Shown piece after piece: positions 21,639 through 34,727 of a DNA stretch of 64,000 nucleotides. The position numbers were made by a program, and so were the translations under genes. Below the pieces are notes generated by a model that had not been told where the DNA came from, made no database searches, and saw only the letters and a program-made list of their open reading frames with translations. Origin of the DNA: Anaeramoeba flamelloides. Its lineage: Eukaryota > Metamonada > Anaeramoebidae. Numbering within the stretch: position 1 is the stretch's first letter; each line of letters begins with the position of its first letter. The DNA is taken from positions 3,675,001 to 3,739,000 of the forward strand of contig JANTQA010000008.1 in the NCBI GenBank assembly GCA_027625915.1. Reading direction: 5' to 3'.

Positions 21639-24008
21639 TTTCGGAAGCAAGCTAAAAAGTGCGAATCAAAAAAGTTTGTTAAAAAAAAAAAAATATTTTT
21701 GACAAAAAAAAAAGAAAAAAAAGTTAATGAAAAGAAAAATAAAAAAGCAAATGCTCTTTTGAAACGTTCAAACACTCAAACGTACGTATAAAGTACTCGC
21801 GGGTCTGGCTCATACCTAATCTTTTGAGAACTCCAATTAAGTTTCCTAATTTTTTTTATTTTCATATAGTTAGTTTTTGAGGAGAATTTGATTTTGGAAA
21901 TAACATAAAATTAGTTAATCTGTCGGAAAATTGGTGTTGATGATTCAGAAAACAAAACTGAGAAAAAGATTTTTCTTGAAAGCTCTTAAATTATTTTTGA
22001 CACAAGAAAGATGTTTTTCCTCTTTATTTCGTGTTTTTGGGGTGAGTTTTTGCTTTTTAAATATAAAATTTCTTTTATTTTTTTCGATCTCCAACAAATT
22101 TGTCTTGTCTCGTTGTGAGAAAGATTTTAGGATTGATATGTTAAAAAGTGTTACAATTCTTTTTTTTTTACAGTTTTCAGAGTGTTTAAATAGAAATGTG
22201 TTTTGTTGAAGAGACTCAAATGCTCTTTTATTTTCCAATTTTAATCCTAAAAATTGTTGAAAATTAATTATCAAGTGAAAAGACAAACTCAGCAATGAAA
22301 ATTCAAAGGGGAGGCATTGAACAATATCAAATTTTATTCCAATATTTTGAAATTTTATGAGAAGGGAAATCAAGAATTTCGAAAAAATCAAATTTTTCTT
22401 TGTCCAAAGTGAATAAGTTCTCAAAAAAAAAGAAAACAAAGAAAATACTTTGAAAAAAAGTAGATAAAGCCGACAAAAGAAAATAAAACACCAATTTTAA
22501 ATAACCAGTGAGGAAAACCATTACAAAAATTTAACACATTGTTTTCATCAGCTTGTGTTTTGAAAAATTAAAAACATGGTTTGGATTCAAATTGACTTTT
22601 GAGGTTAGATCTTTGATTAATGTCAAAGGTTCAAAAATATTCAATGTTTTTGTTTGAAAAATTTCTGTAAAGTCAAAAATTCTGAGACTAAAGAAAAGAT
22701 ATTTTTCTACAAATTAAATAAAATGATATTTTTTCTTTTTTTTTGTCAAAAAATTACATTTTAATCTTTTCATATCTTCATAATTCTTATTTAAAATTTA
22801 TTTAAAGATCTCTATTTCTTATTTATATGTTTTAGTCTCCATATTGGGTAGTTTCTTTTATTTCTTAGTCAACAATTATTTTTTCCCTTTTATAATTCAA
22901 AAACCAGTAATTGGTAAAAGTGAAAAACACCGGTTAACTACATCACTGTGTCTTCTGTTAGAATTTATAAAGACATTTTACTTTGAATTTACAGCATTTC
23001 TGGTCAAGTAAAAACTCAAAGTTTGAACTACTGTTATTTTCCAATTTGTATAAATGAAAATTTTTATTTCAATTTCAAAAATGAATATTTTAATTATTAC
23101 TACGACAATCAAATTAGCAGAGTAAAAATTTTGTGTTAAAGTTAACTCAGGAAGTTTAATTTGCAGTCTAAAAATATCATTTCTAAACGATGTTGTAAAG
23201 ATCTTTGGTTTTACTTCAACTTATAAACACAAAAAATATTATGGAATGTGAACTAGAAATTTTCATTTTTTAATTGGAAAATAATTGTAGCGTTATTCAA
23301 ACAGCTTAAAAATGTGACCAGAACAGTACAATTAAAAATCTTTTAAAATACCCGGATATTATATGAAAAAAACGATTGAGACTAAACGAACAGGTGTTAA
23401 AAATTAAAAACTGTGATTTCTTTTTCCAAGAAGACGAATAAATTTTATAACACATGAAAAGAAAAATCAACACTAAGGAAAGATGATATTGATTTCATTA
23501 AATTTGTCTATTAAAAAAGAAAAATTCTTAAAATGTAAAATCTAAAATAAGTAAAATTGTGATCAAAAAAATAATTTAACTTTCTAAGCAGATTTTTTTT
23601 ATAAAAAAACTAAAAGTTTATTAAAAATCAATAAAAAAACAAAAAATTTTTAACAGATTTTATTCACATATAAAAATTTTTCTTAAAATCCCAAGAAGTT
23701 TACCTTCAAAATTGATTTGGTAATTTATTTAATATTTATTTAAATGTTTCATCTGGCAAGAAAGAAAAAAAGTTTAGGTTATAGGCTCTCTATAAATGAT
23801 TTATTTTATTTTTTTTTTTTTTTTGGTTTCAGAACAAACTTTATTAAAGCAACTATACTTCAAGTATTAAATTTACATTACATAATTTAATAATTAATGT
23901 TTGCCAAGTTATCGTCTTTTGGGAAGAGATCAACCATAGAGAGAAAAATTGTCTAAAAAATTACCAAAAATAATATTTTCCTAAACTGATAGTAATATAT
24001 ATATATAT
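21639..24008. other. Region upstream of the PH-repeat gene
   Basis: Probable 5' flank of the minus-strand gene. A locally GC-richer patch (CGTACGTATAAAGTACTCGC near 21780) stands out. A 164-codon minus frame at 21945-22439 has no ATG and no family resemblance. Around 23040-23290 a fragment of dispersed repeat I is present. Nothing else was recognised. Confidence 0.45.
23040..23290 (+). repeat. Dispersed repeat I, partial copy I3
   Basis: Shares CAAATTAGCAGAGTAAAAA and AAACGATGTTGTAAAGATCT with 38310-38545, in the same order and spacing. No coding capacity is seen. Confidence 0.65.
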
Positions 24009-24936
24009 AAGCAAAATTTCAAAAATAGGGTCATCATTAGTATTTTCTAAATTATTGGTATGTGTGTTGTGTTAACCAAATATTCTGAACTCAATATCTT
24101 TTAAAAGTTATTATTGAATATTTAATATCAAGAAACAATCTTCTTTTAATGAAAATTTCCCAAAGTTGAATTCATTTTTTTCAATTTTTCTTTCAAAATG
24201 ATTCCATATTTTTATTTTTATGTTGAATGAACAAGAACATTTTTGAAAACCGTTAATATTCAAGAGATGAGATTAATTAGCATTGGAGAAAGGGATTGTA
24301 AAATTCAAAGAAAGTAAAACACCCAAGAAGTGTTTGCTTCGAAAACAAGTATCAACCAAATAAGCTTTAATGAGTTACAATGGTTCCTTGAAAAGTGAAG
24401 AAATAGCAAGATCAAATAAGATCTTCTTTTCTCTTTCATTTGGAGTCAATGTGATGAATGTGATCGTATTCATTTTATCTTTGAGTTCTTTGTTGTACAT
24501 TCAAAAAATTGGTTTTTGTTTTCGTTTTCTTTTCTTTTTTCTTTTTTTTTTTTCTTTCTTTTGTTGAGATTCTTTTTATCTTGAAAAAGGTATCAAGGAA
24601 AGTTTGGGTTGATACCAAATGGGTAAATAGTAAAAATCTGATAACTCTGATGGAAAGTTGTTTCAAAAGGTTCTTGGAAGCAATGGTGAATCTTAAATGG
24701 ATAATTTTAAGATGAAAAATCATTTCAAAAATAGGGTCAGATTTATTTTTTTTCTTTATGGGTTTCTTTTCTCTATTCTTTTATTAGAAATTATAATTAA
24801 AACAGAAAAGGGTGTTTTAGACAGTTATTTTTTAGTTTTAAGTTCTGATTTTTCTGGGTTGAGTTTTGGTATTCACTAAATGAGAAACTACAATTTTTTT
24901 CAATCAAAACTTTTCCCCTATTTTTGAAATTAAGCT
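24009..24936 (+). mobile_element. Family K element with short inverted ends and coding-like interior
   Basis: Left end AAGCAAAATTTCAAAAATAG; right end, reverse complemented, AAGCTTAATTTCAAAAATAG; both are flanked by TATA. The total is about 928 bases. The left-end motif also recurs inside at about 24720. The interior contains a coding-like frame from an ATG at 24370 (MSYNGSLKSEEIARSNKIFF, then a hydrophobic stretch) and another coding-like block at 24561-24715 (VWVDTKWVNSKNL). They are out of frame with each other and I could not join them by a phase-consistent intron. It is either a decayed DNA transposon gene or a captured host fragment. Confidence 0.5.
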
Positions 24937-24941
24937 TATAT

Positions 24942-25515
24942 AAACTCTTTTTCAAATATTGTGACTCACCTGAAATAATAAATTGAAAAAAAAATTATCA
25001 TTTAGTATTCAAGAACAATTAATAACCCAACATGATTTATAATTCACTTTTAAAACCTTCTGAATATATAAAAGCATGGTATATTAAAAATTAAAAATAA
25101 AAATAAAAAAAAGTGAGTCACAATTTTTGAAATGAACATTACTGATTTTTTATTTACTGAACTTTCACTAAAAAAAAGTTGAACAACATAATTTTTTATG
25201 AATAATTAAATTCATTTTCAAAGACATTACAAAACCTTAACTTAGTTAGTGATGATTTTTCTTTTTGAAGATCTTTTTTTTTTATCCACATGATTTCTCA
25301 AAAAAAAAAAAAAGAAAAAACAAAAAAAGAAACAGATAAATTTTTTTAAAAAAAAGAAAAAACAAAAAAAGAAAAACAAAATCAAAATTTGCAAAATTAG
25401 AAAAAATGACTCTGATCCAAAAAATTGAAAATATTTCTATGTTAAGAATACTTGAATAACCCCCTCAAACAGCTTCCATAAACATTATAAAGTGATTCAA
25501 CATTTTTGAAAAATA

Positions 25516-25520
<5 letters not shown>
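24942..25520 (-). mobile_element. Family J element, inverted copy J3
   Basis: Begins AAACTCTTTTTCAAATATTG then TGACTCACCT and ends CATTTTTGAAAAATAATTTA, the reverse complement of the J1 layout. It starts five bases after family K ends, so two elements sit back to back. A TA microsatellite follows at 25517-25549. Confidence 0.7.
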
Positions 25521-25549
<29 letters not shown>

Positions 25550-27517
25550 CTCACATTTTATATTTTTTTATTAAACTACTAGGAGTTTGTTTGTTCGAGG
25601 ATGAGTATTAATTCTGAAAAGGAAAATATTTTTCAATTCTAAAAGAAAAAAAGGTACCAGGGAAAATTTTCAGAGAAATGAATGCTATTACTGAATAATA
25701 AAAAAATATGAAACATAGTTTTGGTTAATCACACACCAGCCTTGAAGAAGCATAAGAACTAAATAATGCATTTTTGTCCACAAATTTTCAATTAAAAAAT
25801 TGTTTATAATTATTTTATAACCAAAATGAATTTTTTTCAGACTTTAAATCTTGATTAATATTTTGAATTTTCCAAAATCATAAAAAATGTAATTTTTTTC
25901 TAACTAATCTCACAAATGAAAATTTTGTAAGATTTTTTCGCATCTAAATCCCAACCCCTCTTAATAAGAGTATTTTTTTTCATCTTGAATGCTACCTCTT
26001 TAAATGATGGTTCTCCCTGATGGCTTCCGTGTTAAATTTCTTTTTAGTAAAGATATTTGGAAAGAATATCATATCCAAAATTGTATCCTATCAAATCATG
26101 ATCAAAATTACCTTATCTACACCTATTTTATATTTATTTCTACACTTTAATTTTTAATTTTTTTCAAAAAAGAAAAATTTACGAAAAAAAATAATAGGAT
26201 TTGTAAAGGATTATTTGTAAAAAAAGTAAATTTGTAGAAATCTAAACAAAAGTTAAAAAAACATTATTTTTTTTTTTTTTTTTTTTTTTTTTTCAGTTTT
26301 AAAATAGAATTTAATACAATTAATGATCACTTACAGTTTTTTTTTTATTAATTGAAAGATTTTTGAAAAAAAATATACAAACAGTGTAAAATTTAAGGTA
26401 TAAACTATCTAGGTAATTCAAAACAAAAAAAATTCAAATATAAATTCCCTTTTTGATAAATTTCAACCCTCAAATCATTTTTTATATAATTGGGGTTATA
26501 GTGTCTTAATTTAAATTTAATTATGTACTTGTATTTTCCTTCAAAGTTACCTCTTAAAGTTGTACCAATACATGTATTTTACAGAAGAACAATATATATT
26601 CATTTTTTAATTTTTAATTTTATAAGATAGTTGTAAAGTTATTCTTTGTTCTAAAATTCTTATTCTTCTTACTCACAGAAAAAACGATAAAAAAATGGCA
26701 AATTCTGATTTTTTGAAAATTATTCGATTTTTTTTCTTGATACTCATTAAACTATATTTATTTTTTATTTTTCGAGTTCTCCCTTTTATCATACTTCTTA
26801 GTTGATGTTTGTATAAAATTATTATTATAATAAGATATCAAAAAATATATAAAAGTACTCAAATAATAGTTTTTTTGATCTAACCCAATTTACAATAAAT
26901 CTTGAACTATTGAAACACATTTCAGAAGACCGAAAAAATAAAATTTTACTGCACTCGGCGTTGAATTTTGAAATCTTGATATATACAACTAGCAGCGAAT
27001 AAAATATAAAATCATTAATATTCTTTGTTTGAAAACTTTTTAACAAATTTTAAAAAAAAGATTATTTACGAATGGGTTACAATTTTCTTTTAATCTTTTC
27101 TTTTCCTTTAAAATTATAATATTTGAATTTTTTTCTTCTTTTCAATTCTTAATTTCTGATTTTAAAATTAAGTATTTTTTAGAACAACTTCATTAATTCC
27201 AAGATATAACCCTTAAAATAAATTATTCAAAATTATTATTTCTATTTTCACAGTTGAGAAAAATAAGAAATTAAGTTCACGTAAAAACAAACCCATCAAA
27301 AAATTCCTGTAACCATTTCTCCTAAAAAACCAATAATTTTTGATTAAAAATTTTCCTACTCTCTCTCCAAATTTATTAACCTCCCAAAAAAGACAAAATT
27401 ATTATTAAAAAAAGTCAATTTCAAATATTGAATTTGTGTAAAATTTTATCAAATAAATATTGATAAAAAACTTTTAGCCATTATCTCGTTGCACTCTAAA
27501 AAATCCAAGTTAATATA
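25521..27517. other. Intergenic spacer, nothing recognised
   Basis: AT-rich sequence with a TA microsatellite at its left edge and a run of about 30 T near 26264-26294. The minus frame at 26825-27046 has no supporting feature. Confidence 0.5.
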
Positions 27518-27713
27518 CAGTCAGTTTCAAATTTAAGGCACAAACTTTCAACAAAAGTTAAAGCACAAAAAAACCTCAAATTAAGGCACAAAATTTGGAA
27601 TTTTTTTTTTACAATTTATTTTACTAGAATCTGAATTTTGTGCCTTAATTTGAGATTTTTTATGTGTATTAAATTTAGTTGAAAGTTTGCACCTTAAAAG
27701 TGGAACTGACTAT
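27518..27713 (+). mobile_element. Family B Tc1-like short element, copy B2
   Basis: Preceded by TA. It begins CAGTCAGTTTCAAATTTAAG, and its right end is AAAAGTGGAACTGACTA followed by TA. The interior AAATTTGGAATTTTTTTTTT has its inverted partner on the other side. It is about 196 bases and mostly inverted repeat. Confidence 0.8.
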
Positions 27714-28243
27714 AATAGAGACCACACTAAGAATATATACCCTAAAAAAAAAAAAGTTGAAAGGATCACCAGTGAAAATTATATAAATTTATTTCTAAAA
27801 GATAGACCCTTGTATAAGATTTAACTATTTGGGAAAAAAAGTAAAAAAGGAAGAACGTTGAACAAGGTTTTTAATTGAGAACATTACTGAAAATAAAAAG
27901 TCAAATCAATTTATAGAAGAAATAAACCATTTAAACATAAATTCATTATATTATTCACAATCATTTCAACAAAAGGAAATTCAATCCACTTAATTAATAC
28001 AATTGATAAGTATTGTTTGGAAGATCTCGAAAATATTTTGATAGTTATATAAAAAATTTTTTAATAATAGATCAATTAAATCAAAAACAGTACCAAAAAA
28101 AAACCTTAGAATATATTTTATAAATTTTAATCCTCAATTTTATCTTTAATCATTTATCATTTTTCGACTGTTTAACCCACTTTTCATTTTAAGTAATGTT
28201 CCCAATTTAAAACACATTGAACTTTCTTCCACCTACACAAACT
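27714..28243. other. Spacer between repeats, nothing recognised
   Basis: AT-rich sequence between elements B2 and A2. No gene or RNA signal is visible. Confidence 0.5.
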
Positions 28244-28780
28244 AAACTAAATTCCAAAAATTTTGACAGAGTTTAAATAGTCAAAAGAATAAAAACACTA
28301 CACATTACATCCAATTTGGAAATACTTTTGATTTTATAAACTATTTCTTTATTATATATTTGGTTAAGTTTTAATTTCAAATTTTCTAGTTATATAATCT
28401 GTTTCATTAGATCTGAGAATTTTTTTCTGATGGTTGATAGAATGTCAATGTTAAGTTGGTTAAATAGAAAACACAAATACAATTGGCTGGTGGTATCTTA
28501 TCATTTGATCGATGAATAATTGTTGGTGAAATTTCAACAAATTTACCAATATATTTTTTGTTCTTCTTGTTTCATCAGTTTGGAAACGCTGATTTTTATT
28601 TTTATGGTTTTAAATTTTTTTCTTATATTCAAATAAAAATGATTAAATCAAAAAACATTAATACTCGGGAAATTTAAACCGAATTTAATATTAAGTTTGG
28701 AAAAATACAATAAATGGTCTGATTTTTTTCCCTCTATTTTTGATTTTGATCTTGATTACCAAAATTTTGGAATGGGGTTT
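28244..28780 (+). mobile_element. Family A element, copy A2
   Basis: A 537-bp element matching A1 along its length: AAACTAAATTCCAAAAATTT at the left, an interior CATTTGATCGATGAATAATT, and AAATTTTGGAATGGGGTTT-type right end (observed AAAATTTTGGAATGGGGTTT). It has no coding capacity. Confidence 0.8.
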
Positions 28781-29181
28781 AATATTATGTTATATTTTTG
28801 TACATATTTTATTAGGTTATCTTTAAAATTAAATCATTATATTTTAAGGTTATATTCTGAATTCTGATTAATTTTACTGAAAAGAATTTATCTTTCAAGG
28901 TCATAAATTATCAAAAATAATAAAAATTTTAATCTTCAGGTTTTGTATAAAAAAACCCTGCAATCCCGTGCTCAAAAAAAAACAAGTGTAAAATTTGTTT
29001 CTTTATTTTATAATTTAGTTTTTGGAATTGAATACATCCAAAATTAAATAGCTTATAAAAATATGAAAGAAAAGAAGATTTTTCAAAAAATTAAAAAAAA
29101 ATTAAAAATAATTTTTCCTTGTATTAATTAACTTCAAAAAATGCTGATTAAAAATGTTATTAATTTAAGTAAAAGTCAAGT

Positions 29182-30281
29182 TTAACAGATTTTTTTTTTT
29201 TTGATTTTTTTCCCTTCTGTTACGGTGATTACCTTATTTGGTTCAATTTCATTTTCGTCAGTTGAAAGTTTTTGTTCAATTTCTTCTGCCATAACTCGGA
29301 AACATTCAGCAATATTAGTGTTATCCTTTGCACTTGTTTCCAAGAAAGACATTTTTAATTCTTGTGCACGCATCTATTTATATTTAAATGCATATATGTA
29401 GGTATTAAAAAAAAAAGAAGAAACAAAAAATTAGAATTTATTTTTTGAAAAAAAAATGAAAAGAATAAATTTTAAATAAAGTTTGGGAAAAAAAAAAAAA
29501 AAAAGAAAAAAAAGAAAAAATAAGAAAAGCCAAAAAAAAAAATAAATCATTAAAACCACCTCTTCTCAATGGGAGGATTAATAAATTACTGTTAATTAAA
29601 AAATAAAAAAGATCAATATTTTCATTCAGCTTTCCAAAATAATCACTTTCCAAGAATTAAAACAAATCAACAAAGTTACCATTTTTCAAAGGCAAAAATC
29701 ATAATATAACATATTTTATGTAATAAAACATTGAAAATGTTGTATAGTTTTTAAAAATTTTTTTGACAAAGCTGAATGAAAATTTTGTTCAATTTATTTT
29801 GCACCAAATAGTAATTATTTTAAAAAATATTAGCATTTTTCAATACATTTCTTTCAGGTTATCTTCAGATTTTTTATTCCAACTAACATCTTCAATTTTT
29901 AAAAGTATAAATTTATAATCGACATTATTTCAGATCAAGAAGTAAAAATTTCAAAAAGTGGTTGTTGAGGTAAAATTGATAAAAGTTCAAAAAATCAAAT
30001 TTCCAGATTTATTCAAGGTTTTTGTAATCCCATAATATATAAAATATTTTTCAAAAATGTTTACTCGCTTTATAATGCTATTGGAAGTTGTTTTGGTTTT
30101 GTTCGGTTTTACTCTTATCAAAAAAAATTTTCAATTTTTAGATCAAAACCATTTTTTCTAATTTTTTCAAAATTTTTGTTTTTTTCAAATTTTTTTTTAA
30201 TTTTTTTTAAATTTGGTGCTTCTATTTCTTTTTTTTTTCTATTTTCTTTTTCATTTGTTTTTTTTTTTTCTTTTCTTTTTC

Positions 30282-30320
<39 letters not shown>

Positions 30321-33300
30321 CTTATTGTTTATAAAGATCAAGTTGAAAAAATAAAAAAAGAGTATCTTAGCAAATACCAATAAATATTAAGAAAATTGAG
30401 ACAATGTAATGCCTTTTAAAATGAGTATAATTTTATGCAAAAAAAAATCTTTCTTGTTGACCCTTTTTTCATTGAGAGTTTGCTCAGAGATAAAAAACCA
30501 TAATACTCTTTTCAAAAATTGTAATTCACTTTTTTTTTAGGTTTTAGTTTTATTTTTGATAATTTAGAAAATATCAGACTTTCATAAGTATACAGAAATC
30601 AAAAATTGAATTATTAGCAAGTTTTACTTATTAGTTCTTATTCAAATATTATTATTATTTAGTGGTGTAAATAACACATGATGACAACACCCAATCGGTA
30701 ACTCAAATTTAATCAACGATTAAAATATTGTCTAACTGAAGATATAAAAGAAAAATGGAAATAGTTTTTTAACAGCACAAAATAAATTATTATTTATTTT
30801 TTAACTTAAACTTTATATTTTTGAAATTCAAAGTAAATAATTTTAGGTAACTAAACTCCTTTTCAAACAAAAGGGCACACCTCTCAAATCATCAATACCA
30901 TTGAATTTGATTGTTAATAATATTATTACTTATTGGTGATTTTCATTTTAATTATTCATTTTTTCATTTTTCATTTTTTTATTTCTGGATATTGAACAAT
31001 TGAAAAATGAAAAAACAAGATAAGAAGAAACCAATTTGGAAATAATCTGTCAGTATAAAAATGGAAACAGTTTAAGTTTGATTTTCGAATCGAGCTAGAT
31101 ATAGGAATTTTGAAAGTCCATTATTGGATTGATGCACGGAACAAAGAAAAAGAGAAAATATCGAAAAAAACAATTCCAACAAAATACCCAGATGAATTGC
31201 GCCTTTATATTGAAAATGAGACTTTAAAGAACAAAAGTTTGATGTGTAAAGAGTTATCAATAAAATTGTAAAGAACTTTTCCCCCAATTCGCCCTGTTCA
31301 ATGATTTTTATTGGGTTTATATTTTTTATCCATTACAATTTACAAAACAAGATTTCTCATTTCAAATAAAAGGGAACATCAATTTTTAAAATATTTAAAT
31401 TTTAATTTTTATTGTTTTGTTTTAATGAGTTTTAAATCTTCAGTTGAGTGATTTGTTTTTTTATGTTTTAAAGAGTTTCTTATATTTTAGAATGATATTA
31501 CAATTAATTTGATTCAATTATGAATAATTCTTGAAAATTTATGTGCCCTTTTATTTGAAAAGGGGTTTACAAATAAGAAAGAGATTAGTGACTCTTAAAG
31601 GTTTAAGAAGGTATTAAGCCACTATCAAAAGATTTTGGGAAATCATTTGGTTATTAGACAAAGTTTTTAAATTTTATGATCATCTTATTTCCAATTCTAA
31701 CAAAGTAAAATAATAAGTATTTTATGGAGAAAATTTGACTTTAAAAATAATATTTTTAAGTTATTTGACAACATTTTAATAATTTTTTTTTTGTTTCGTT
31801 GTTTAATTGATAACAATATCATTAGCGATGGTCTCAATTTCTCGTAATTTAAACAAATATTTTGATTCCAACTGATCCAAAATATTTATTCAATAAAAGT
31901 CAAATAAAAAGATTCCTTCATTTTTTTGATAAAGTTTGGAAATTGAGTAGATTCCATTTCTTTGTTTAAAAGCAAATGTCTAAAATACAAACATCATTTT
32001 TTTTCCGTTTCGGTTGAAAAACAATCTCTTTTACAAAAAAATGTTTGATCTCCATTTTCAAAGAAAAAAAGAGAAAAGATCATTAATAAGAAGGATTTCA
32101 AAAGAGAAAAAAAGAAAAATACAAATTTTAAGAAAATAGAAAAAAAACATTTTTTTTCTATGTCAAATCAAGAAATTTTAGAGGAATGTTCAAAATCGTT
32201 CACTATTAAGATCACTTAATCGATGCAGGATTTTATATTTGATCTTTTTCCGGATATTTCTTAACAAACGGGGAAATAAAAGAGAAAACAGATATCATTG
32301 AAAAGTTTGAAGATCTAGTTTGTCTCTTGGAAATTTAAACCAATTTTTGTCTTCAAAGGATCTTTTTCTCCCAACTGAATTATTGAAAACATTGACGTTA
32401 AATGTTAAATTGGTTTTATTGTAGAGCAAGCTCTTCAAAGTATCATTAAAAAATAGTAAATTAATTTTTATTTATTTTTCTTTTTTATTTATTTTCTGTT
32501 CTTTATTGTCCCAAGTTAGATTATGAGTTCCAAAAAATAAATAGCATCTCATATTGTTTCATTTGTTGGAAAATCGCCTTTTGTTATAATTCTTCGTTTT
32601 GGCCCCCCTTCCAAGACTCAAAAAAACGAGCATGTTCTAGTGCTAAGATGATACCAATCTTCATTCTTCGGTCTCCTCCATATCATCTTATATCACTTCG
32701 AACAGAATCTCATATTTCTCGTTCTTGCAGGCCAAACTCGTAACATAAAAAGGTGATTATTTCCAAATCAAAACAATAAACTCAAATATTTATTTTTCTT
32801 TAAATAACAATTGTTACACAGGCTATATTTAAATATTCGTTACATCCTGTAGTTTTCCATGTTTTACAAATTAAACAATTTTGAGTTATTGTTTTTTTTT
32901 GTTCTTTTTTTATTCAAATAATTTCAAAGAGACCTCGAAAAAATGACTTTGTTTTTTTTTTCCAAAATTTAATTTTTTAGTTCCATATTTTATTGATTTT
33001 CAAAAAAAGAATTTAATTTGTTTATATTCAAGTCTCTTTGATTTTATAACAATTTTTGTAAAGTGTATGTTTTAGAGATCTTTAATTTGAATAAATTGGA
33101 AAAATTCATCTTCTCCTAAAACCCCTTAAGGATTATCTAAAATAAGGCCTCTATGAAGGGTGTGTAGGTTCAAAACATTGTTGAATTATGCCCTTTATCT
33201 CTTGAGATTCCGAAAAACTATTAAAATTTCAAAATTTGATGCAAATATGAAATTATTACGAGATCAGATTCCTAAATGTAAGTTAGTACTGAAAACCACA

Positions 33301-34682
33301 AACCCAACCATTATTGATAAGACTTGATTTTTTCCAAAGGTTTTTTATTGGAAACGAGACAAGACTTGTCTTTGAAGAATAATCGTTGTGTTGTGGAAAA
33401 CACTACCAACTTACGTTTGGAATTGTATCCAGTCAAACTTTTAAATTACAAAAAATTTGAAATTTTATAGTTCTTCAGAATCTCAAGAGATATAGGGCAT
33501 AATTCAACAATGTTTTGAACCTACACAAACTTCGTAGTGGCTTTATTTTAGATAGAACTTAATGAAAAATGAATTACTGGCATTTAAATTCAAATGGGAA
33601 AAATTTGAACTTCATTTTCAACTTCCTTTTTCAAATAGGGATCGAATTACATCCTACTTCTTTGAGAACTCAATTTAGTCAAGAAAAATCTGGAAAAGGA
33701 AGTGAAAATTTTTGACCCAATATAATACAAATACCAGTAAAATAAAAACAATTTGATTTTGCAGAAGCACTCAATAAAATTATTGTCAAACATAGAGAAA
33801 GGGAAAACAAATTTTAGTTCATTTCGATTTGCAATAAAGAAAGTCGAAAAAAAAAAATTCAAAAAATGAATTAATTACCTCTCCTTCTTCTGTCGAAACA
33901 ACTCTTTCGTTGACAAGATCGCACTTGTTCCCGATTAAGAACATTGTAACATTTTTTTCTCCATGATTTTTGACTTCGTCAACCCATTTCCCGATATTGT
34001 CAAAAGATTTTTTCTCTGTGACATCATAGACTAAAAAGATTCCCTGTGCTCCTTTGTAGTAATTTCTGGTGATGGTTTGAAATCTTTCTTGTCCAGCTTT
34101 TTTTTGGTTGTAAGAAATATAAAGATCACAAAGAAAAATGGTTTAAAATTAGAAAAGAATCTGCAAAGAAGAGGAAAGCAAAAAAAAAAAAAAAAGTTTA
34201 TTCGATCCTTCAAATAAATTTTAATTGTGTTTTGATCATAATCAAAAATTGAAAGACAACACAACCAAAGAAAAATTTTGGATTTATTGAAAAAGAACAA
34301 GTCGGAATTGGAATTCTCTAAAAACATTCAAAAAAAAACTTTCCAAAAGAGGATAAAAAAATATTGTTACCTGTATCCCAAATTTGTAGCTTTGTTTGCT
34401 TTCCATTTAAATTTATTGTTCGAATTTTCTTTTTTGAAATTTAAAAAAAAAAAAAAAAATAAGAAAAAATTGCTTTCAGATTTTTTATCCAAATTTTCTC
34501 GTTTCAAATGAAAAAAAAAAAAAAAAAAAAGAAAAAGAAATTTAAAGACTTACAAAATCAACACCAATTGTCGAAAGAAAGGTTGTTCTAAATTCGTTGT
34601 CCTAAGGGATTATTTAAAATATTGTGAGGATTATGTTGATTTTTTGAATAAGGAGCGGAAAATTGCAACAAAAAAATATAAA

Positions 34683-34727
<45 letters not shown>

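Noticed and set aside
21945-22439. 164-codon minus frame upstream of the PH-repeat gene
   Set aside because: It has no ATG in the frame, no domain, and AT-rich composition expected by chance on the pyrimidine-poor strand.
32620-32745. 5S rRNA identity for the stem-loop RNA
   Set aside because: Short resemblances (GTTCGAAGTG, GGAGGAGACC) are wrongly spaced and helix I does not form.
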